Assembly: GCA_905479985.1 (NCBI GenBank)
Contig: CAJQOM010000011.1
Location: 1-64,000 of the forward strand
Direction of reading: 5' to 3'
Length of the DNA: 64,000 bases
Source of the DNA: an uncultured Gammaproteobacteria bacterium
GTDB lineage: Bacteria > Pseudomonadota > Gammaproteobacteria > Nitrosococcales > Methylophagaceae
Every line of letters begins with the position of its first letter. Positions within the stretch are counted from its first letter, which is position 1. Made by a program: the position numbers and the translations under genes. The notes below the pieces were generated by a model that saw only the letters and a program-made list of their open reading frames with translations, was not told the origin of the DNA and did no database searches. Positions 7,049 through 16,470 of this stretch are shown here, one piece after another.

Positions 7049-9067
7049 TTATAATTGCTCTCCTGGATTTTTACTGGCGGCTGATTTGCGCCGCCACATG
7101 AAGAAGGCGAGTCCTACTATCAGTAATAAGATAGCATTTCCGACCATCAACATCGACGACGAAATTTCTCCCGTTGGAGCCTCTTCCTCTTCAGTAAGAT
7201 CATTGCCTAATTCGCCGAAGTCATCATCACCTACGGGTAATAGTTCATCAATATCACTGCTGAATTCATCTGTTAGCTCAATTTCATCGAGTGGACTCAA
7301 TTCATCTAACTCGTCTACCTCATCTAATGGCGAGAGTTCCTCAACTTCTTCAAGCAAATTCTCTTCTGGGGTCATACCGTCTGGCTTTTCCTCTTTTGCT
7401 TCTTCTGCCTCTGCGACTTCTTCTAATAGCGCCAATTCATCGGATATTTCTTCTGATAAATCAGGTATTTCAGGCGTTTCAGGTTTGGTTTCATCAAGCA
7501 ATACAATTTGATTTGGTTGCAAAAATAGCGCGCGGCCTTTTAAGGTTTCACCTTTAATTTGTAGATTAATTTTATATTGTTGTGCAGCCTCTAATTCCGC
7601 TAACGTCAGCTGCCAACTGTCTTCTTCTGATTTGAGGACATCATAAGACCATTCGCTGCCATCTTCCGCTGTTAGCATCGCTGCAATACTGATTTTTTTA
7701 GTATCAACTAAGCTCGCGTCTGGTTTGAGTGTTACACGATGCGTACGTGTCACTTCATCCATTAACTGTTCAGTCGAAATGGTAAAGGGCATTTCAACCA
7801 CATTGACGCTTTGACGTCTTTGGCGTTCGAATGTGCCACTTGTTAATGTGGTAACCACATCATTTCTGCCCGGTTGGAAAGTTTCACCCACTTGCGAGCG
7901 GTAATTACCTTTACGTAAGCTTGGATTAAGATCCTCTTCGACCAGATCTGTCATCTCATTTTCATGTGCTAGTTTTGCATTCACTAAGTTTAAAAAGCTT
8001 TCACGCACAATCATTTCGTTTTTATTGGTTAAATTGACGTCAAAATCAAATGTCTCACCAATCAAGATATTATTGGGTAAATCTGTTGTTTTTAGTTTTA
8101 AGTCCGTTAACACCATCACGCGATTGTCTGGGTCTAAGGCAGCATCAATTGCCCACTCTCCGACTTGCGGTTCAGCAATGGTAATCAAGTCATAACCCGA
8201 CTCGCTACTCTGCCAACGTACCGTGTCATTATCACTTAGGCTTGTAAGCTTATTTTGGTCTGGTTGAATAAGCACTGTTGGCTTTGCGTCGGCTTGTCTG
8301 AAAACTAACACTGTCATTTCAGTCACGCTGTCATCAATCTTAAACGTGTTTTCTTTTAAAGGTACGGTGTCTCTTTTTGCCGCTTTCTCAAATAGGTGTA
8401 AGAAAACACGTTGCAGTTGTTCGGCATCATCGACTTGTTCGTACCAGCCATCGGTTTCCAATGCGATTTCTCTTAATAGTTCCTGATCCGAACCAGATGA
8501 TAAAGCAATGGTATGAACCGCAATATTCGCTTGTTTTAGTTTTGGTACGACTTCATTCAAAATTCGCTTTCTTGATGTCTCGCTGGCTTTCGGATCGGTT
8601 GAAATATCAACCAGTCCATCTGACAACAAAATGACGCTTCGACGTAACTTATTATTTGGCTTAGTTTGATTGGCTGTTGCCTTATTTAATACCTGTTCGA
8701 TATCGGTAAATAGACCATTGGAATGAATTTTCCCAGTCTGTTTTTTGGCATCAGTGCGCCACTTTTTCGTGACCTCTCGGTGTGGCACCAACATGTTGAC
8801 GTATTTTGCAAAGGTCCAAACGCCCGCTTTTGATTGATCGGGCAATAAGCCAACGATCATTTCTAAGGCTGGCGTCCTTAAATTTTGAGGATCATTTTTT
8901 TTCATACTACCGGACACATCTATCAGGATTCTGACATCTCTGACCGGTTCATCAGCGGCGAGAACCTGCCGGTTAGACAATACCAATGTCAGAAAAACGA
9001 ATAGCAGTAAAATTTTATTGGTACGTAGCATAAGGCAATAACCCATTGTTTTTATTAACCACTTCAT
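7049..9067 (-). CDS. von Willebrand factor A domain membrane protein
   Basis: A 672-residue exported protein. A signal peptide covers about residues 1-37 (ending QVLA); a start at Met13 (9031) is also possible. A VWA domain follows at about 42-220, with an intact metal-site motif DVSGS at 50-54 and a later LLSDG. The middle looks like beta-rich, Ig-type domains. Residues about 540-635 are very acidic with repeats such as SPLDE and a DIDELL motif. A membrane segment at about 639-658 is followed by WRRK, so the VWA part faces the periplasm. VWA domains bind proteins through a bound metal ion. It is the first gene of a two-gene unit with the acidic repeat protein; the ligand is unknown. Confidence 0.8.
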   Translation of the reverse strand: MKWLIKTMGYCLMLRTNKILLLFVFLTLVLSNRQVLAADEPVRDVRILIDVSGSMKKNDPQNLRTPALEMIVGLLPDQSKAGVWTFAKYVNMLVPHREVTKKWRTDAKKQTGKIHSNGLFTDIEQVLNKATANQTKPNNKLRRSVILLSDGLVDISTDPKASETSRKRILNEVVPKLKQANIAVHTIALSSGSDQELLREIALETDGWYEQVDDAEQLQRVFLHLFEKAAKRDTVPLKENTFKIDDSVTEMTVLVFRQADAKPTVLIQPDQNKLTSLSDNDTVRWQSSESGYDLITIAEPQVGEWAIDAALDPDNRVMVLTDLKLKTTDLPNNILIGETFDFDVNLTNKNEMIVRESFLNLVNAKLAHENEMTDLVEEDLNPSLRKGNYRSQVGETFQPGRNDVVTTLTSGTFERQRRQSVNVVEMPFTISTEQLMDEVTRTHRVTLKPDASLVDTKKISIAAMLTAEDGSEWSYDVLKSEEDSWQLTLAELEAAQQYKINLQIKGETLKGRALFLQPNQIVLLDETKPETPEIPDLSEEISDELALLEEVAEAEEAKEEKPDGMTPEENLLEEVEELSPLDEVDELDELSPLDEIELTDEFSSDIDELLPVGDDDFGELGNDLTEEEEAPTGEISSSMLMVGNAILLLIVGLAFFMWRRKSAASKNPGEQL

Positions 9068-9282
9068 CTGAAAAAACAGTCTTTATCCTTATCTTTTCAT
9101 GATGCAATAGCACTAGATAAGAATGACTTAAGCAGGTTTTGTGCCGTGAATTCTGTTATCCGTTCATTCATCACAAATTTAAGAGACGTAAGGGTAAAAT
9201 TAGCACCTCAAAACTTCTGTCAGGTTGTTGTAATAAACCAACAATATTGACAATGTTTATCTTAAATACTACTCTTTCTCGC
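9068..9282. other. Divergent intergenic region upstream of the VWA gene and the riboswitch
   Basis: This AT-rich stretch lies between the divergently read VWA gene and the cobalamin riboswitch. It must hold the promoters for both directions. A TTGACA-like hexamer at about 9247-9252 followed by AT-rich sequence could be the -35 of the riboswitch transcript. I see no open frame or RNA gene in it. Confidence 0.4.
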
Positions 9283-9492
9283 ACATTAGGTGCCTTCTAT
9301 CAAAAGATAGCAGGATAATCGGGAAGTTGGTGCGCGTTTATATCAAGCTAGTCCAACACTGCCCCCGCAACGGTAATTGAGTGAAACAAGTGAACATGCC
9401 ACTGTGTTTTTTGACATGGGAAGGCCATTTGTTTTGAACCTCATGAGTCCGGAGACCGGCCTAGCGTGATTGTGACCAATTCGCGGCGGGCG
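9283..9492 (+). promoter_or_regulatory. Cobalamin (adenosylcobalamin-type) riboswitch
   Basis: The leader before btuB shows the hallmarks of the B12 riboswitch in the right order: an early TAGGTGCC-type stem, GGGAAGTTGGTGCG, CCCCCGCAACGGTAA, GGGAAGGCC, then the B12-box-like GAGTCCGGAGACCGGCC at about 9445-9461. When B12 is plentiful these elements fold to hide the ribosome site or terminate transcription of uptake genes. The ATG of btuB lies about 105 bases further on. Family-level recognition is strong; the exact ends are approximate. Confidence 0.92.
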
Positions 9493-9598
9493 ATATCTGG
9501 ATAAAGGAATCAGTTCTTCTGATGCCTTCCATATGCCGTGTCTTGGTTAATTGAAATTGCTTGTTTCACCCATAACAAGCTTACCTTATAGGCACACT

Positions 9599-11525
9599 AT
9601 GTCATTTCGCTTTATTGCTTTACCACTTCTTACTCTGCCGCTCATATCACCACTTGTACTTGCAGAAAACACCTCTCTTTCACCTCTTATAGTGACTGCG
9701 ACAAACACCACAACCTCTGGGCTCTCTTACCAGTAATGTTGATATCATCACTGCCAAAGATATTGAGCAAAAACAGTTTCAGACTCTAAGCCAAGCCTTA
9801 CGAACAATACCGGGGTTACACGTTGTTCAATCAGGTGTAACCGGCTCTCAAACATCTGTCTTTATGCGTGGTAGTAACTCAGATCACGTATTAGTGTTAA
9901 TCGATGGCATTGAAATTAACGATCCAAGTTCACCCACTGCTGCTTTCGATTTTGCCAACTTATTATTAGACGATGTTGAACAAATAGAAATTGTCAAAGG
10001 GGCTCAAAGTGTTTTATATGGATCAGATGCTATTGGCGGCGTGATTCAAATTAGGACCAAACAAGGTGATGGCAAATTAACTGCCAAAGCTAAATTTGAA
10101 TTAGGTTCCAATCAAACTCATCGAGAAGTTATCGGCGTATCTGGCTCCACAAATTTAATACATTATTCTGCCCAATATAGTGCACTTGAAACAGAGGGTG
10201 AGAGCATTGCCACTAGAAAACGCTTATCTCCGACCAATGGTTCTCGCGATGATGATGGCTATGAAAATGAAACACTCTCATTCAAATTAGGTTTAACCCC
10301 TTCTGAGCTCATCAATGCTACTTTCACTGCCAAATATAGTAAAGCAGACGTTGAAATTGATGAGTTCCTCAACGATGATCTCGATGCTAATAATGAAAGT
10401 GACCAACTGTTTCTCAATGCTAACTTTCAAGGAAATTTCTTCAATAATCAATGGCAGCCTAGCTTGTCATTAAGTCACACCAATATCGAAAGAAAAAGTA
10501 GAAATGATCGCATAATAGCCACGCGTAATCTCGTTAGAACAAATTTTGAGGGCGAGAAAAATAAGTTTAGCCTGCAAAATGATTTCTATTTTATTCCTAA
10601 CAATCTAATTACATTAGGTGTCGAAGTTGAGAAAGAAGAAATTGATTCTGATGGAACAAGCGCTTTTGGTGCTTTTATTATCGAACAACTTACTCGTGCT
10701 GATCGCAAAACAAAATCGGTCTATTTACAAGATCAAATCAACTTAACACCTACTCTTAATTTGACGTTAGGTCTACGCCATGACAATCCTAATGATTTTA
10801 ATTCTGAAGTGACTCATCGTGCTAGTTTAAGCTACCAAATTAATAGTGACACACGTTTAACTGCATCTTATGGTACTGGTTTCAAAGCCCCTAGCTTATT
10901 TAACTTAGTGGGTTCAGCCCCCAATAATTTTGGCAGCGCTTTCTTTGGTAACCCAGACTTAAAACCAGAGACCAGTAAGGATTGGGAGATTAGCTTATCA
11001 AATATTCTATGGCAGGATAAAGTATCTACAAAAATAAGTTATTTTGAATCAGATATTGAAGATCTCATTGTTACTGTCTTTTTGCCTAGTTTCGATAGCA
11101 CTACCATTAATCGCGATGAAGCTAATATCCAAGGCGTTGAAAGCAGCCTAAAATTTCTTATGTCAGAACAACTAGATTTTGATTTTTCACATACTTTCAC
11201 CAGCGCCAAGGATGATAATGATCAGCTTTTATTGCGTAGACCCAAGCATAAGGCCAGTGCCCAACTGAATTACTCCCCTTTAACCGCATTAAACTTAAAT
11301 GCAACGCTATTACATATTGGCAGTTGGAAAGATCGTGGTGATGCTGGAAGAACAAATATGGGCAGTTATACCACTCTAAATTTGGCGGCCAATTATCGCT
11401 TCAATTCTCAAGTTAGCTTATTTACACGTATTGATAATATTGGTGATAAAACTTATGAACCTGCTTTTGGCTTTCAAGCCCTCGGCACCAGCGTTTATGT
11501 TGGTATCGCCCTCCAACACCGTTAA
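9599..11525 (+). pseudogene. btuB: TonB-dependent vitamin B12 receptor BtuB, frameshifted
   Basis: The gene starts with ATG at 9599 and encodes a signal peptide and a TonB-box-like region (SPLIVTATNT), but this frame stops at 9734-9736. The next frame continues the same protein: LTSNVDIITAKDIEQ, then the plug domain (MRGSNSDHVLVLIDG) and a beta-barrel to 11525 ending in an aromatic-rich strand. Removing one G from the GGG run at 9719-9721 restores one frame of about 641 residues, near BtuB size. The riboswitch before it and cobO after it support a cobalamin substrate. The shift could be a real null mutation, a sequencing error or, less likely, recoding. The rest of the gene has no further damage, which favours error or a very recent event. 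Confidence 0.85.
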
Positions 11526-11532
11526 TTAAGAA

Positions 11533-11570
11533 AATGCTAGTCAGAGTAAAACACTTCTCTGGCTAGCATT
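11533..11570 (+). terminator. Stem-loop between btuB and cobO
   Basis: A 14-bp inverted repeat (AATGCTAGTCAGAG against CTCTGGCTAGCATT, one G-T wobble) with a 10-base loop begins 7 bases after the btuB stop. No T-run follows, so it is a weak terminator at best. It may protect the btuB message or partly reduce cobO expression. Confidence 0.5.
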
Positions 11571-11585
11571 ATATAAAGGCTCACT

Positions 11586-12191
11586 ATGTCAAATAACCAG
11601 TCAGAACGTCATCAAAAAAGAATGAAACGACAAAAATCTGTGGTTGATGAGCAAGTACAAAAAGCCGATAAGGACAAAGGTTTGCTACTTGTTATTACCG
11701 GTAATGGCAAAGGTAAAAGCTCGTCGGGTTTCGGTATGGTTGCCCGTGCGCTTGGCCATAATATGAAGGTCGGTATTGTCCAGTTTATTAAAGGGGCTTT
11801 CAGTACGGGTGAGGAAGCCTTTTTTAGACGATTTCCTGATGAAGCTGAATACCATGTCATGGGAGATGGTTTTACTTGGGATACTCAAAATTTAGAACAA
11901 GACATTGCTTCTGCAAAAGCCGGTTGGGCTGTGTGTCAAAGGCTATTGCAAGATCCCGTGGTTAAAGTTGTCTTACTTGATGAACTTAATATCGTGCTTA
12001 AGATGGGTTACTTAGATACAGAAGCCGTATTGAATGATATTGCACAACGGCCAGCTATGCAGCATGTAATTATAACGGGCCGAGGTGCGCCTGACGCTGT
12101 CATTGAAGCTGGCGATACTGTCAGTCGTATTGAAGATGTTAAGCATGCCTTTAGAGCAGGAATTCAGGCTCAAAAAGGCATCGAACTTTAA
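11586..12191 (+). CDS. cobO: Cob(I)yrinic acid a,c-diamide adenosyltransferase
   Basis: A 201-residue enzyme of the CobO/BtuR/CobA family, which transfers the adenosyl group of ATP to the cobalt of reduced corrinoids. The P-loop variant GNGKGKSSSG lies at about residues 39-48. Further family motifs are VGIVQFIKG and VVLLDELN, the acidic strand before the metal site. The first 30 residues are polar and Lys/Gln rich, as in relatives where this tail covers the corrinoid. It lies 60 bases after btuB and is probably under the same riboswitch, giving an uptake-plus-adenosylation unit. Confidence 0.93.
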   Translation: MSNNQSERHQKRMKRQKSVVDEQVQKADKDKGLLLVITGNGKGKSSSGFGMVARALGHNMKVGIVQFIKGAFSTGEEAFFRRFPDEAEYHVMGDGFTWDTQNLEQDIASAKAGWAVCQRLLQDPVVKVVLLDELNIVLKMGYLDTEAVLNDIAQRPAMQHVIITGRGAPDAVIEAGDTVSRIEDVKHAFRAGIQAQKGIEL

Positions 12192-12531
12192 AAAAATGTC
12201 AACTTTCGGGAACTTTGTCACAAAACTGTAAAGTTACTCACAATTCCTGTGGATAAGTCTGTGGTTAAGTCTGTTCTTGGTCGATAAACTATTCATATAT
12301 AAGCGATCAGCTTAAATTGGTCACTTTTTAACCAACTTATTTAATTACTTAAAAATCAACAAGTTACGAACACTATTTTATTAATCAACAGCTTAGCGTG
12401 ACTTCGTCATCACGGGTTCATGACCCATTGTTATCTGGTGCATAACTGTTGACTTGTCAAGCTTTTATATTGACAATTTTGGGCAATTTGAGGTGGTAGT
12501 AGCTACTCACAATCTAAAAAACACACCTTTT
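12192..12531. other. Convergent intergenic region between cobO and clpA
   Basis: This 340-base gap between two converging genes holds no convincing open frame. It contains a perfect DnaA-box sequence TGTGGATAA at 12248-12256 and a one-mismatch copy TGTGGTTAA at 12260-12268, which form two tandem 12-base units. The remainder is AT-rich with short inverted repeats such as TTGACTTGTCAA near 12450. Confidence 0.5.
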
Positions 12532-12536
12532 TTAGA
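12513..12536 (-). terminator. Possible A/T-rich terminator hairpin at the clpA end
   Basis: A perfect 9-bp inverted repeat (TCTAAAAAA against TTTTTTAGA) overlaps the clpA stop codon. The stem is almost all A/T, so it is thermodynamically weak, and it could act in either direction. Confidence 0.35.
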
Positions 12537-14787
12537 CGGATTCTATTTCATTCTCAAATTCAAGTGCCAGTTCTCCATCACTGAGTACGACACGTACATG
12601 TCCACCTTTGCTCAATTTGCCAAAGAGTAATTCGTCAGCCAATGGCCGTTTGATCTTTTCTTGTACTAACCTTGCCATTGGCCTTGCACCCATACTGATA
12701 TCGTAACCATTATCAGCTAGCCATTCTCTGGCATCATTTTCAATCTCTAATGTTACCTGCTTATCTTGCAATAACATTTCAAGTTCGAGCACGGCTTTAT
12801 CTGCGACACGCAAGATAGCATCTTTGGTCAACGGTTTAAATTGAATGATACCGTCCAAACGGTTACGAAACTCTGGTGTGAAGGCCCGTTTGATCACTTC
12901 CATGCCATCAGCTTGGTGATCTTGTTGGGTAAAGCCCATTGAAGACCGTCCCATCTCGTGTGCACCTGCATTACTGGTCATCACCAAGACAACGTGACGG
13001 AAGTCGGCCTTGCGACCGTTATTATCGGTTAATGTCCCATGATCCATCACTTGTAGTAATAGATTAAAGACATCCGGATGGGCTTTTTCAATTTCATCCA
13101 ATAATAAAACGGCATGAGGCTGTTTAGTAATCGCTTCCGTTAACAAACCACCTTGGTCGTACCCAACATAGCCCGGGGGCGCACCGATCAGTCTTGAAAC
13201 GGTATGACTTTCCATATATTCGGACATATCAAAACGAATCAGTTCCACACCTAGGTTGTGTGCTAATTGACGTGTGACTTCTGTTTTACCCACACCGGTT
13301 GGGCCAGTGAATAAAAAGGCCCCTGTTGGACGCTCAGGATGGCCTAAGCCTGATCTCGCCATCTTAATCGCTGATGATAAAGATGCAATCGCTTCACTTT
13401 GACCGAAAATAACGTGTTTCAGATTTTTCTCAAGGTTTTTGAGATTATCTTTATCGGTATTATTAACCGTTTTGGCTGGTATTCTGGCAATCTTGGCTAC
13501 AATATTTTGAACATCGGTAACACCAATCATTTTCTTGCGTTTTGATTTAGGCAGAATACGTTGTGCTGCACCGACCTCATCCAACACGTCAATCGCTTTG
13601 TCGGGTAAGTAACGATCGTTAATATGCCGATCTGCTAATTCTGCAGCTTGCTCCAATGCTGCTGCGGTATATCGCACATCGTGATGCGCTTCTAGCCCGG
13701 CCTTGAGGCCTTTTAAAATTTGTTTGGTTTCTTCTACTGACGGCTCTGGCACATCAATTTTTTGGAAACGACGCGTTAGCGCGTGATCGTGTTCAAAAAT
13801 ACCGCGATATTCTTGATAGGTCGTTGAGCCCATGCATTTCAACTCACCGCTCGCTAGTAGTGGCTTCAATAAGTTCGCCGCATCCATTGCTGAATTACCG
13901 GCAGAACCCGCTCCAATTAAGGTATGTATCTCATCTATAAAGAGAATCGCATCTGGCTGTTTTTTGATTTCACGCAATAAGGCTTTTAATCGTTTTTCGA
14001 AATCACCACGATATTTGGTACCGGCGACCAAGGCGCCCATATCAAGCGAATAGATAACGGAATTTGCCAGCACTTCTGGTACTTTCCCTTCAACAACTTG
14101 CTTCGCTAAACCTTCAGCCAGCGCTGTTTTACCGACACCTGCTTCACCGACAAATAAAGGGTTGTTTTTACGACGGCGACATAAGATCTGTAAGGTCCGC
14201 TCAATTTCATGCTCGCGGCCAATCAAGGGATCGATTTTCCCAGCTAAAGCCAAAGTATTAAGATTACTCGCATACAAGACCAGTGGGTTTTTACTGTCTT
14301 TTTCGTCCGACTCTTGACTTACTACTTCTTCGTCATCAGCCTGTAATTCAAGAAGATCTTCCTCTGTCCCTTGGCTAATAGCATTAACGACATCTAATCG
14401 CATCACGTCTTGCTTTTGTAAGAAATAGACTGCTTGTGATTGTTGCTCTGAGAAAATCGACACCAACACATTAGCACCGGTTACTTCAGTGCCTCCTGAT
14501 GATTGAACGTGCATAACTGCACGTTGCAATACCCGCTGAAAAGCCAGCGTAGGCTGTGTTTCACGCTCGCTTTCTTCTGCTAATGTCGGCAGATTGTCAG
14601 CTAAAAAATCTGATAATTCCTGCCTTAATGTCGTGATATTGACATCACATACTTTCAGAACGGCTAATGCCTGACCATTTTCTAATAAGGCTAAGAGTAA
14701 ATGTTCCACTGTCAAAAACTCATGCGCTGACTTTCTCGCATGACTAAATGCCTGGCTTAATGTTTGTTCTAGCTCTTTACTTAGCAT
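12532..14787 (-). CDS. clpA: ATP-dependent Clp protease ATP-binding subunit ClpA
   Basis: A 751-residue Hsp100 unfoldase. Residues 1-145 are the double Clp-N repeat domain. The first AAA+ module has Walker A GEAGVGKT and Walker B ILFIDEIHT; the second has GPTGVGKT and VLLLDEIEKAHPDV, then the C-terminal D2 small domain. There is no long middle domain, so it is ClpA rather than ClpB. It works with ClpP, which is not in the window, to unfold and degrade proteins. It lies 27 bases after clpS, the standard adaptor-unfoldase arrangement. Confidence 0.97.
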   Translation of the reverse strand: MLSKELEQTLSQAFSHARKSAHEFLTVEHLLLALLENGQALAVLKVCDVNITTLRQELSDFLADNLPTLAEESERETQPTLAFQRVLQRAVMHVQSSGGTEVTGANVLVSIFSEQQSQAVYFLQKQDVMRLDVVNAISQGTEEDLLELQADDEEVVSQESDEKDSKNPLVLYASNLNTLALAGKIDPLIGREHEIERTLQILCRRRKNNPLFVGEAGVGKTALAEGLAKQVVEGKVPEVLANSVIYSLDMGALVAGTKYRGDFEKRLKALLREIKKQPDAILFIDEIHTLIGAGSAGNSAMDAANLLKPLLASGELKCMGSTTYQEYRGIFEHDHALTRRFQKIDVPEPSVEETKQILKGLKAGLEAHHDVRYTAAALEQAAELADRHINDRYLPDKAIDVLDEVGAAQRILPKSKRKKMIGVTDVQNIVAKIARIPAKTVNNTDKDNLKNLEKNLKHVIFGQSEAIASLSSAIKMARSGLGHPERPTGAFLFTGPTGVGKTEVTRQLAHNLGVELIRFDMSEYMESHTVSRLIGAPPGYVGYDQGGLLTEAITKQPHAVLLLDEIEKAHPDVFNLLLQVMDHGTLTDNNGRKADFRHVVLVMTSNAGAHEMGRSSMGFTQQDHQADGMEVIKRAFTPEFRNRLDGIIQFKPLTKDAILRVADKAVLELEMLLQDKQVTLEIENDAREWLADNGYDISMGARPMARLVQEKIKRPLADELLFGKLSKGGHVRVVLSDGELALEFENEIESV

Positions 14788-14814
14788 TGTATGGCCTCTT
14801 TTTGACTCAGTGGT

Positions 14815-15141
14815 TTATTCTTCTTCCATGGTGCACTGCAAGGGATGCCCGTGCTGCTGAGCATAACTATTCGCTTGCTCTACTTTTGCTTCTGCTATTT
14901 CAAAAGTATAAATGCCACATTGAGCGAATCCTTCAGTGTGAACCTGCATCATTGTGCGTGTTGCGCTCTCACGTTCCATACTGAACAGACCTTCCAGTAT
15001 TTCGATGACAAAATCCATTGGCGTATAGTCGTCATTTAGCATCAGCACCCGATATTTCGGTGGCTGTTTTAAATCTGGCTTAACAGGAGATACGGTTAAG
15101 CCGCTTTCCCCTTGCCAATCATGATCCCGTTCATCGCTCAT
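14815..15141 (-). CDS. clpS: ATP-dependent Clp protease adaptor ClpS
   Basis: A 108-residue adaptor. After a flexible N-terminal tail comes the ClpS core beginning YRVLMLNDDYTPMDFVIEIL. The NDD-Y-TPM-F segment forms the pocket that binds N-terminal Leu, Phe, Tyr or Trp of N-degron substrates. The later HTEGFAQCGIY motif is also typical. It delivers such substrates to ClpA, whose gene follows directly. The glutaredoxin gene upstream ends 5 bases before its start. Confidence 0.96.
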   Translation of the reverse strand: MSDERDHDWQGESGLTVSPVKPDLKQPPKYRVLMLNDDYTPMDFVIEILEGLFSMERESATRTMMQVHTEGFAQCGIYTFEIAEAKVEQANSYAQQHGHPLQCTMEEE

Positions 15142-15146
15142 TTCTA

Positions 15147-15461
15147 TTATTTGCCTGCTTGTTCAACCATTGTTTTTAATTCGCCCGATTCGTAAAGCTC
15201 CATCACGATATCGCAACCGCCTACTAATTCGCCACCAATATAGAGCTGTGGGAATGTTGGCCAATCAGCATAACGATGTAAATTTTCACGTACTTCTGGC
15301 TCAGCCAACACATTAATGAAAGCAAACTCCTCGCCACATTCTGTTAATGCTGCTGACGAACGACTAGAAAATCCACATTGTGGAAAATCTGGTGTGCCTT
15401 TCATAAACAAAATGATGCTATTTGACTCAATAGCTTGTTTAATCCGTTCCATTACATCCAT
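15147..15461 (-). CDS. grxD: Monothiol glutaredoxin Grx4
   Basis: A 104-residue CGFS-type glutaredoxin. The active site is in PQCGFSSR (about residues 28-35), and later WPTFPQLYIGGELVGGCDI carries the cis-Pro and the glutathione-binding GG-CDI. Such proteins bind a [2Fe-2S] cluster shared by two monomers and glutathione, and pass it to targets, often with BolA. The length (E. coli GrxD 115) and motifs are complete. It is the first gene before clpS-clpA, 5 bases apart, so it is probably part of one transcript. Confidence 0.95.
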   Translation of the reverse strand: MDVMERIKQAIESNSIILFMKGTPDFPQCGFSSRSSAALTECGEEFAFINVLAEPEVRENLHRYADWPTFPQLYIGGELVGGCDIVMELYESGELKTMVEQAGK

Positions 15462-15549
15462 CGTACTACCTCATTTATTAAAATATTTGATCCTCGTTCA
15501 CATAAGTGGGGATCTTGTGGCTAATTTCAAGCTTATGCTAGTTAAAAAA

Positions 15550-16386
15550 CTACTGCAACATTCCGAGTACACCTTCAAGCCCGCAATAGTTCAGTACTGT
15601 TTGTGCTTGTGACTGGACTTTGGGTTTGGCGTGGTAGGCAATGCTTAATCCTGCTTCTTTCATCATTAAGAGATCATTAGCACCATCCCCCATTGCGATA
15701 ACTTGTGACGGTGAGATCGCTAAGGCTTCGCATTGCTTTAACAAAAAGTCAGCTTTAGCCTCTGCGCCACAAATGGGGCCGTCGATTTCACCTGTCAATT
15801 TGCCATCATGTTCTGCCAGCACATTTGCCAAGGTATAATCTAGACCGAGCTGCTGTTTCAAACGTTCCGTAAAGAAGGTAAAGCCACCTGAGACTAATGC
15901 TGTTTTAATCCCTTTCTTTTTTAAACCTGCCAACATGATTTCTGCACCAGGGTTAAGGCGTAGACGCTGTTCAAAGACTTGATCTAAAACCGTGACATCT
16001 AACCCTTTTAACAAGCCTACACGCTGACGTAGTGAGGTTTCAAAATCTATCTCACCCCGCATGGCCGCTTCAGTAATCGCTGACACTTGTGGCTTGGCAT
16101 TAATAAAATCGGCTATTTCATCCACGCATTCAATACTGATTAAAGTGGAATCCATATCGGTGACTAATAAGGCGGTTTGGCTTGGATCAAACTGTTCTGG
16201 CAGCACATTAATGTCGAAGGCATGATCCGCACGTAGTTTATTCAAGGCGGCACTATCTACCGTCTGCTGCGTGGTTATCACCATCGCTTGGCCATCCGGC
16301 GATGTTAATTGACCACTCACTTGTTCGGCTATTTCATTTGCCAGTGAAAGGTTAAGTTTCTCACCTTGTAATACTAGTCTTGCCAT
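15550..16386 (-). CDS. serB: Phosphoserine phosphatase
   Basis: A 278-residue HAD-family enzyme performing the last step of serine synthesis. The nucleophile motif is DMDST at residues 77-81; later come LVSGGFTFF (motif II) and KADFLL then GDGANDLLMM (motifs III/IV). Cap residues ECVDEIADF follow the nucleophile. The N-terminal ~70 residues are a short ACT-like leader, shorter than in E. coli SerB (322), as in many non-enteric relatives. A start at 16386 is supported by MARLVLQG and the family length. It is downstream of ppa on the same strand, separated by a strong hairpin. Confidence 0.95.
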   Translation of the reverse strand: MARLVLQGEKLNLSLANEIAEQVSGQLTSPDGQAMVITTQQTVDSAALNKLRADHAFDINVLPEQFDPSQTALLVTDMDSTLISIECVDEIADFINAKPQVSAITEAAMRGEIDFETSLRQRVGLLKGLDVTVLDQVFEQRLRLNPGAEIMLAGLKKKGIKTALVSGGFTFFTERLKQQLGLDYTLANVLAEHDGKLTGEIDGPICGAEAKADFLLKQCEALAISPSQVIAMGDGANDLLMMKEAGLSIAYHAKPKVQSQAQTVLNYCGLEGVLGMLQ

Positions 16387-16409
16387 TGTTTGCCCTGTCC
16401 CAAAACTGT

Positions 16410-16445
16410 TTTCGGCGAGACTGATTGTCCACCAGCTCGCCGAAA
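16410..16445 (-). terminator. Stem-loop between ppa and serB
   Basis: A perfect 10-bp inverted repeat (TTTCGGCGAG against CTCGCCGAAA) encloses a 16-base loop that itself contains a short CTGGTGGACAATCAG-like pairing. It lies after the ppa stop on the minus strand. No long T-run follows, so full termination is uncertain. Confidence 0.55.
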
Positions 16446-16470
16446 GTGTTATTGATTTATGTGGTTAAGC

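Noticed and set aside
12192-12531. Chromosome replication origin
   Set aside because: Only two DnaA-box-like units are present, with no dnaA, gidA or dnaN nearby and no extended AT-rich unwinding element that I can point to.
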